A stretch of 11,189 bases of DNA. Source: CAISIP01 sp031383745. GTDB taxonomy: Bacteria > Pseudomonadota > Gammaproteobacteria > Burkholderiales > Burkholderiaceae_C. Location of the stretch: contig JANMZX010000131.1 in the NCBI GenBank assembly GCA_031383745.1, positions 1 through 11,189 of the forward strand, read 5' to 3'. The position numbers were made by a program, and so were the translations under genes. Under the pieces are notes generated by a model that ran no database searches, had not been told where the DNA came from, and saw only the letters and a list, made by a program, of their open reading frames with translations. Below are positions 6,824 through 11,189 of this stretch, one piece after another (the stretch's first letter is position 1; each line of letters starts with the position of its first letter).

Positions 6824-7015
6824 CATGGACGCCCCCCGAAACGCCTGCGGCGTCCCGTGTCAGGGCCAGAGGCCCGGACCCTTCGGCCTGTCCAAGCCTG
6901 TGCAGGCAGACTTGGAGCCGCAGGCGCTCAGCCCCCACCGGGGGGCGGCCGGCCGCTTCGGAGCGGCCGTGCGCAGCGGCCCTCGACCAGACAGTTTCAT
7001 TCACAAGCCTCCAAC
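6824..7015 (+). repeat. Palindrome-rich insert between soxB and soxD
   Basis: This 192-base gap holds two inverted elements and no credible gene. TCCAAG (6891-6896) pairs with CTTGGA (6911-6916), enclosing CCTG-TG-CAGG with a CAGA bulge. CGGCCGCT (6950-6957) and AGCGGCCG (6962-6969) form a perfect 8-bp stem around TCGG. There is no T-run after either. Such elements are common in intergenic DNA of this group and may separate expression of soxB from soxDAG. Confidence 0.5.
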
Positions 7016-7312
7016 ATGTTATTGATCCATTGCCCCTGGTGCGGCCCCCGCGCCGAAAGCGAATTCAGCTGCGGTGGCGAGGCCCATATCGCCCGGCCGC
7101 TCGACACCGACGCCCTGACCGACGAACAGTGGAGTGATTACCTTTTCATGCGCAAGAACCCGAAAGGCCTGCACCGCGAGCAGTGGCTGCATTCCCAGGG
7201 CTGCCGGCGCTGGTTCAATGCCGAGCGCCATACCGTGAGTTACGTGTTCACGAAGTTCTACAAGCCCGGCGAGAACCCGGATGCACCAGCCACCGGGGGA
7301 GGCGCGGCATGA
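7016..7312 (+). CDS. soxD: Sarcosine oxidase subunit delta
   Basis: Small zinc-binding subunit of heterotetrameric sarcosine oxidase. The 98-residue product begins MLLIHCPWCGPRAESEF, and carries Cys6, Cys9, His59 and Cys63 (LHSQGC). These are the zinc ligands, at the positions known for this family. GGEAHIARP (20-28) and the FTKFYKPGE end are also typical. ATG 7016 is the only start that fits; the preceding bases show no strong Shine-Dalgarno. Its stop overlaps the soxA start (ATGA, 7309-7312). Confidence 0.95.
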   Translation: MLLIHCPWCGPRAESEFSCGGEAHIARPLDTDALTDEQWSDYLFMRKNPKGLHREQWLHSQGCRRWFNAERHTVSYVFTKFYKPGENPDAPATGGGAA

Positions 7313-10311
7313 GCGGCATACGACTCAAGACCGGCGGCGGCAGGATCGACCGCGCACGCCCCGTGGGCTTCCGATTCAACGGGCGCAGCTACCAGGGCTT
7401 TGCCGGCGACACGCTGGCCTCGGCGGTGCTGGCCGCCGGCGAGACGGTGCTGTCGCGCTCCTGGAAGTACCACCGCCCGCGCTCGATCGTCAGCAGCGGC
7501 ATCGAGGAGCCCTCGGCGCTGGTGCAGATGGAGTCGGGCGCGTGGGTCATCCCCAACGCCAAGATGCCCGAGGTCGAGCTTTATCAGAATCTGTCGGCCA
7601 CCAGCGTCAACCCCTGGCCAAGCCCGGGAAAACACCTGTTCAGCATCAACCGCTGGTTCACGCCGCTGTTCCCGGCGGGCTTCTACTACAAGACATTCAT
7701 GTGGCCGGCGAAGGCCTGGATGTGGTACGAGCGCTTCATCCGTCAGGCTGGCGGCCTGGGCGCGTCGCCGCAGGAAGAGGACAAGGACCGGTACGTGCAC
7801 CAGAACATCCACTGCGATGTGCTGGTCGCAGGTGGTGGTGTGGCCGGGCTGGCCGCGGCGCTGGCCGCCGGGCGCAGCGGCGCGCGAGTGATCCTGGCCG
7901 AGCTGGGTGCCCATCTGGGTGGCAGTGCACACCGGCTGCAGGGCAGCATCGACGGGTTGTCCGCATCCGAATGGGTGCGTGCCGCCGAGCAGGAACTCGC
8001 GGCCATGCCCGAGGTGAAGATCATCCGCCGGGGGGTGGTGTTTGGTTACCACGACGGCAACTTCGTCACCATCCGCGAGTCGCTGACCGACCACCTGCCC
8101 GTGCAGGAGCGCAAGGGCTTTCGCGAGCGCCTGTGGCGGGTGCGTGCGGCGCAGGTGGTGCTGGCCACCGGGGCGCATGAACGACCGATGGTGTTCGGCA
8201 ACAACGACCTGCCGGGTGTGATGCTGTCCTCGGCCCTGGCCGACTACGCCGCGCTGTATGGCGTGCGGGTGGGCCCGCGCATCGTGCTGGCCACCAACAA
8301 CGACAGCGCCTATGCCGACGCATTGATCCTGCAACAGGCTGGCGCGCAGGTGACGGTGGTCGATGCACGTGCCGGCCAGCCGCCGGCCGGCAGCATGGCG
8401 CACCAGGCCAGTGTGGCGGGTGTGGCGCTGGTGCGTGGTTTCGTGCCGCTGCATGCCACTGGCAGTGCGGGGGTCACCGCGCTGGTGGTGCGTGCCATGG
8501 TGGGCGACAAGGCCAGTGGCGAACAGCGCACGCTGGCGTGCGACGCCATCGGCATGGCCGGTGGCTGGAACCCGGCCATCCACCTGTATTCGCATTCCGG
8601 CGGCAAGGCGCGCTGGGATGACACCGCCGCCTGTTTCGTGCCGGGCGCTGCCATGCCGGCGCAGGCGCTGGTTGGCGCCTGCCGGGCCCTCTGGGCGCTG
8701 GGCAAGTCGATCGACGATGCCAGTCTGGCCGGCGCTGCCGCTGCCACAGCGGCCGGTTTCTCCGCCACGGCCTCGCAGTACAGCGTGGTCGAGCCGGCCC
8801 AGGAGCCGATCGCCGCATTCTGGATCGCCGAGACCGGCGAGCCGGTGTCGCGCCGCGCCAAGGCGTTTGTCGACTACCAGAACGACGTCGCCGCCAGCGA
8901 TATCGAACTGGCGATCCGCGAGGGATTCGAGTCGATCGAGCACATCAAGCGCTACACCGCGCTCGGATTCGGCACCGACCAGGGCAAACTCGGCAACATC
9001 AACGGCATGGCGCTGGCGGCCCGCGCCATGGGCAAACCGATCGACCAGGTCGGCACCACCACCTTCCGGCCAAACTACCTGCCTATCAGTTTCGGCACCT
9101 TCGCCGGGCTGGAGCGCGGCGAGCTGTTCGACCCGGCGCGCAAGACCAGCCCGCACCTGCTGCACGTAGCCGCCGGCGCACTGTTCGAGGACGTCGGCCA
9201 GTGGAAGCGCCCCTGGTACTTCCCCAAACCGGGCGAAGACCTGCACCAGGCGGTCAACCGCGAATGCCTGGCCGTGCGCAACAGCGTCGGCATGTTGGAC
9301 GCGTCCACGCTGGGCAAGATCGACATCCAGGGGCCGGACGCGGCCAAGCTGCTCAACTGGATGTACACCAACCCCTGGCTCAAGCTCGAGGTGGGCAAGT
9401 GCCGCTACGGCCTGATGCTCGACGAAAACGGCATGGTGTTCGACGACGGCGTCACCGCGCGCCTGTCAGAGAACCATTTCCTGATGACCACCACCACCGG
9501 TGGCGCGGCGCGTGTGCTGGGCTGGATGGAGCGCTGGGTGCAGACCGAATGGCCCGACATGCAGGTCTGGATGACCAGTGTCACCGACCACTGGTCCACC
9601 TTCGCGGTGGTCGGGCCGAACAGCCGCGCCGTGGTGCGCAAGATCTGCCAGGACGTGGACCTGTCGAACGAGGCCTTCCCCTTCATGAGCTGGCGCGAGG
9701 GCACGGTGGCCGGGGTGCGCGCGCGCATCATGCGCATCAGCTTCTCGGGCGAGATGTCGTTCGAGGTGAATGTGCCGTCCCACACCGGCGCCCATGTCTG
9801 GCGCTCGCTGGTGCAGGCCGGTGCGGAGTTCGACCTCACGCCGTACGGCACCGAGGCGATGCACGTGCTGCGCGCCGAGAAGGGCTACATCATCGTGGGC
9901 CAGGATACCGATGGCTCGATCACGCCGTACGACCTGGGCATGGGTGGCATGGTGTCCAAGACCAAGGATTTCCTGGGCCGGCGTTCGCTCACGCGCAGCG
10001 ACACCGCGCGCGCCGACCGCAAGCAGCTCGTCGGTCTGCTGACCGACGATCCGTTGACGGTGCTGCCCGAGGGCACGCAGCTGACCGACAAGCCGGCCGG
10101 CACCCCGACGCCGGTGCCGATGCTGGGGCATGTCACCTCCAGCTACTACAGCCCCACGCTCCAGCGCTCGATCGCGATGGCGGTGCTGCGCTCGGGTACC
10201 CAGCGCATGGGCCAGAAGGTGAATGCAGCGCTGGCCGACGGCCAGTACGTGGCCGCCACCGTGACCAGCACGGTTTTCTACGATCCGGAAGGAAAACGCC
10301 TCCATGCCTGA
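7309..10311 (+). CDS. soxA: Sarcosine oxidase subunit alpha
   Basis: Largest subunit of heterotetrameric sarcosine oxidase; holds NAD and the tetrahydrofolate site where the methyl carbon of sarcosine becomes methylene-THF. The 1000 residues fit the family size. Residues 18-95 are a ferredoxin-like N-terminal domain (FRFNGRSYQGFAGDTLASA). The dinucleotide-binding motif CDVLVAGGGVAGLAAALAAG is at 169-188, followed by GAHERPMVFGNNDLPGVML in the flavoprotein-disulfide-reductase-like part. From about residue 630 the protein is a GcvT-like aminomethyltransferase domain, including RISFSGEMSFEVNVP and YGTEAMHVLRAEKGYIIVG. ATG 7309 has a strong Shine-Dalgarno (GGGGGAGG, 7295-7302) and overlaps the soxD stop. 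No frameshift or missing block is seen. It overlaps soxG by 8 bases. Confidence 0.96.
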   Translation: MSGIRLKTGGGRIDRARPVGFRFNGRSYQGFAGDTLASAVLAAGETVLSRSWKYHRPRSIVSSGIEEPSALVQMESGAWVIPNAKMPEVELYQNLSATSVNPWPSPGKHLFSINRWFTPLFPAGFYYKTFMWPAKAWMWYERFIRQAGGLGASPQEEDKDRYVHQNIHCDVLVAGGGVAGLAAALAAGRSGARVILAELGAHLGGSAHRLQGSIDGLSASEWVRAAEQELAAMPEVKIIRRGVVFGYHDGNFVTIRESLTDHLPVQERKGFRERLWRVRAAQVVLATGAHERPMVFGNNDLPGVMLSSALADYAALYGVRVGPRIVLATNNDSAYADALILQQAGAQVTVVDARAGQPPAGSMAHQASVAGVALVRGFVPLHATGSAGVTALVVRAMVGDKASGEQRTLACDAIGMAGGWNPAIHLYSHSGGKARWDDTAACFVPGAAMPAQALVGACRALWALGKSIDDASLAGAAAATAAGFSATASQYSVVEPAQEPIAAFWIAETGEPVSRRAKAFVDYQNDVAASDIELAIREGFESIEHIKRYTALGFGTDQGKLGNINGMALAARAMGKPIDQVGTTTFRPNYLPISFGTFAGLERGELFDPARKTSPHLLHVAAGALFEDVGQWKRPWYFPKPGEDLHQAVNRECLAVRNSVGMLDASTLGKIDIQGPDAAKLLNWMYTNPWLKLEVGKCRYGLMLDENGMVFDDGVTARLSENHFLMTTTTGGAARVLGWMERWVQTEWPDMQVWMTSVTDHWSTFAVVGPNSRAVVRKICQDVDLSNEAFPFMSWREGTVAGVRARIMRISFSGEMSFEVNVPSHTGAHVWRSLVQAGAEFDLTPYGTEAMHVLRAEKGYIIVGQDTDGSITPYDLGMGGMVSKTKDFLGRRSLTRSDTARADRKQLVGLLTDDPLTVLPEGTQLTDKPAGTPTPVPMLGHVTSSYYSPTLQRSIAMAVLRSGTQRMGQKVNAALADGQYVAATVTSTVFYDPEGKRLHA

Positions 10312-10885
10312 TGTTGTATTGAGCAGCCCGCTGGCCGAGGTGCTGGCCAAGGGCAAACGCGCGTTGCGGGTCGACGGGCGCAGCTGCGCGCTGGGCGAGA
10401 TGGCATTTGTGCAGATGCTCAACCTGCGCGGCGACGCCTCGGACCCGCGTTTCACGCAGGCGGTGCTCGCGCACACCGGCATGCACCTGCCGCGGCGGGC
10501 GAACACCGCTTCCATCGACCCGCAGCGCCAGCTGTTGTGGATGGGCCCCGACGAATGGCTGCTCAAGCTGCGCGACGGCCAGGGAGACGCGATCGCCAGT
10601 GCCCTGCGCGCTGCGCTGTCGGGTGTGCACAGCGCCGTGGTGGACGTGGGCGATGGCAACACCACGCTCACTCTGGAGGGGCCGGCTGCGGCCGACCTGC
10701 TGGCCCGTGGCTGCCCGCTCGACCTGCATGCCCGGGTGTTCCCTGCCGGTGCGATGGCGCAGACCCATGTTGCCAAGGCCGGCGCCACGCTGTTGTGCCT
10801 GGCGCCCGGGACGCAATACGAGTTGACGGTGCGGCGCAGTTTCGCGGACTATCTGTTTCGCTGGTTGTGCGCTGCGGGGGAATGA
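10304..10885 (+). CDS. soxG: Sarcosine oxidase subunit gamma
   Basis: Fourth subunit of heterotetrameric sarcosine oxidase, a small GcvT-fold-like protein that packs against SoxA. The 193-residue product is close to the usual length. It contains LWMGPDEWLL (residues 78-87) and VVDVGDGNTTLTLEGPAAADLL (111-132), typical of the family, and ends YLFRWLCAAGE. ATG 10304 is preceded by GGAAGGA at 10287-10293 and lies inside the soxA 3' end, overlapping by 8 bases, so it is translationally coupled. It is the last gene before the gap that leads to the group II intron. No purU or folD follows within the window. Confidence 0.93.
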   Translation: MPDVVLSSPLAEVLAKGKRALRVDGRSCALGEMAFVQMLNLRGDASDPRFTQAVLAHTGMHLPRRANTASIDPQRQLLWMGPDEWLLKLRDGQGDAIASALRAALSGVHSAVVDVGDGNTTLTLEGPAAADLLARGCPLDLHARVFPAGAMAQTHVAKAGATLLCLAPGTQYELTVRRSFADYLFRWLCAAGE

Positions 10886-11050
10886 CCGGGTGTTGCTCCA
10901 GTGTCCTGCGGCGGGGTGTCAGCGGCCCGGATCGGTGTGTGTGGCGCCAGTCGGTTGACGGGATCAGTGCGTGGGCCTGTGGTTTGGCGGGATCAGGCCG
11001 GCGCGGCGCTCGGCTCCGCGGCTGTCCCTCCGGCCTGCGGCCTCCTTCCT
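10886..11050. other. Gap between soxG and the group II intron
   Basis: No credible gene or clear terminator is seen in these 165 bases. The last part (about 11003-11050) is GC-rich with short self-complementary blocks (GGCC-TGC-GGCC near 11030-11042) and ends CCTCCTTCCT, which would be the 5' exon of the intron. Confidence 0.4.
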
Positions 11051-11189
11051 GTGCGCCCAGCATGGGCGTACTCCTGTGGGTGAAAGTCCCACCGTAAGTT
11101 GATCACAGCAAACGAAGCGAAGCGCAACTGCATGAGGGCGACCGAGTGTGGGAAGGAAGCGTGGAGCATAAATTACAAGCCGATGAACA
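11051..11189 (+). mobile_element. 5' end of a group II intron (cut off by window end)
   Basis: The element begins GTGCGCCCAGCATGGGCG, with the conserved group II 5' splice-site sequence GTGYG. CGCCCA (11054-11059) and TGGGCG (11063-11068) form the first stem, then GTGGG (11076-11080) pairs with CCCAC (11088-11092) around TGAAAGT. The following purine-rich DNA (GTGTGGGAAGGAAGCGTGGAG) and the CCGATGAACA end resemble domain I of bacterial group II introns that encode a reverse transcriptase/maturase. The intron-encoded protein, domains V-VI and the 3' splice site would lie beyond the window. The subclass cannot be decided from 139 bases. Confidence 0.8.

Noticed and set aside
7258..9246. 662-codon minus-strand open frame inside soxA
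   Set aside because: Antisense to a full-length, motif-complete SoxA; no recognisable motif and His/Gln/Arg-rich composition.

Overview
The window is GC-rich betaproteobacterial DNA. Gene content and intergenic style look like Burkholderiales, probably a Comamonadaceae-type hydrogen oxidiser; this is inferred from protein family resemblance and composition, without any database search. All genes are on the + strand.

Layout. (1) 1-320: the 3' end of a gene for a probable secreted carbohydrate-binding-type protein, closed by a clear intrinsic terminator. (2) 407-1378: glucokinase (glk). (3) 1551-4786: a tightly coupled hox cluster, hoxF-hoxU-hoxY, for the diaphorase module and small subunit of a soluble NAD-reducing [NiFe] hydrogenase. 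An FNR-type box and a -10-like element sit at class II spacing upstream of hoxF. (4) 4787-5572: 786 bases without a credible gene. hoxH, the large catalytic subunit gene expected directly after hoxY, is missing apart from a possible start codon overlapping the hoxY stop. The space holds two diverged copies of one repeat family in inverted orientation, each with a conserved stem-loop, plus other palindromes. (5) 5573-10885: soxB-soxD-soxA-soxG, the four subunits of heterotetrameric sarcosine oxidase, with a palindrome-bearing 192-base gap between soxB and soxD. (6) 10886-11189: a gap, then the 5' end of a group II intron starting at 11051 and running off the window.

How it works together. HoxFU is an NAD(H):acceptor module carrying FMN and several Fe-S clusters, and HoxY carries the cluster nearest the [NiFe] site. 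Without HoxH this set cannot activate H2, so either hoxH lies elsewhere or the locus is broken or misjoined. SoxBDAG oxidises sarcosine to glycine and passes the methyl carbon to tetrahydrofolate, the last step of glycine betaine or creatinine breakdown. The partners usually linked to it (glyA, purU, folD) are not here. Two metabolically unrelated operons therefore meet at an inverted-repeat-bearing junction, the most notable feature of the window.
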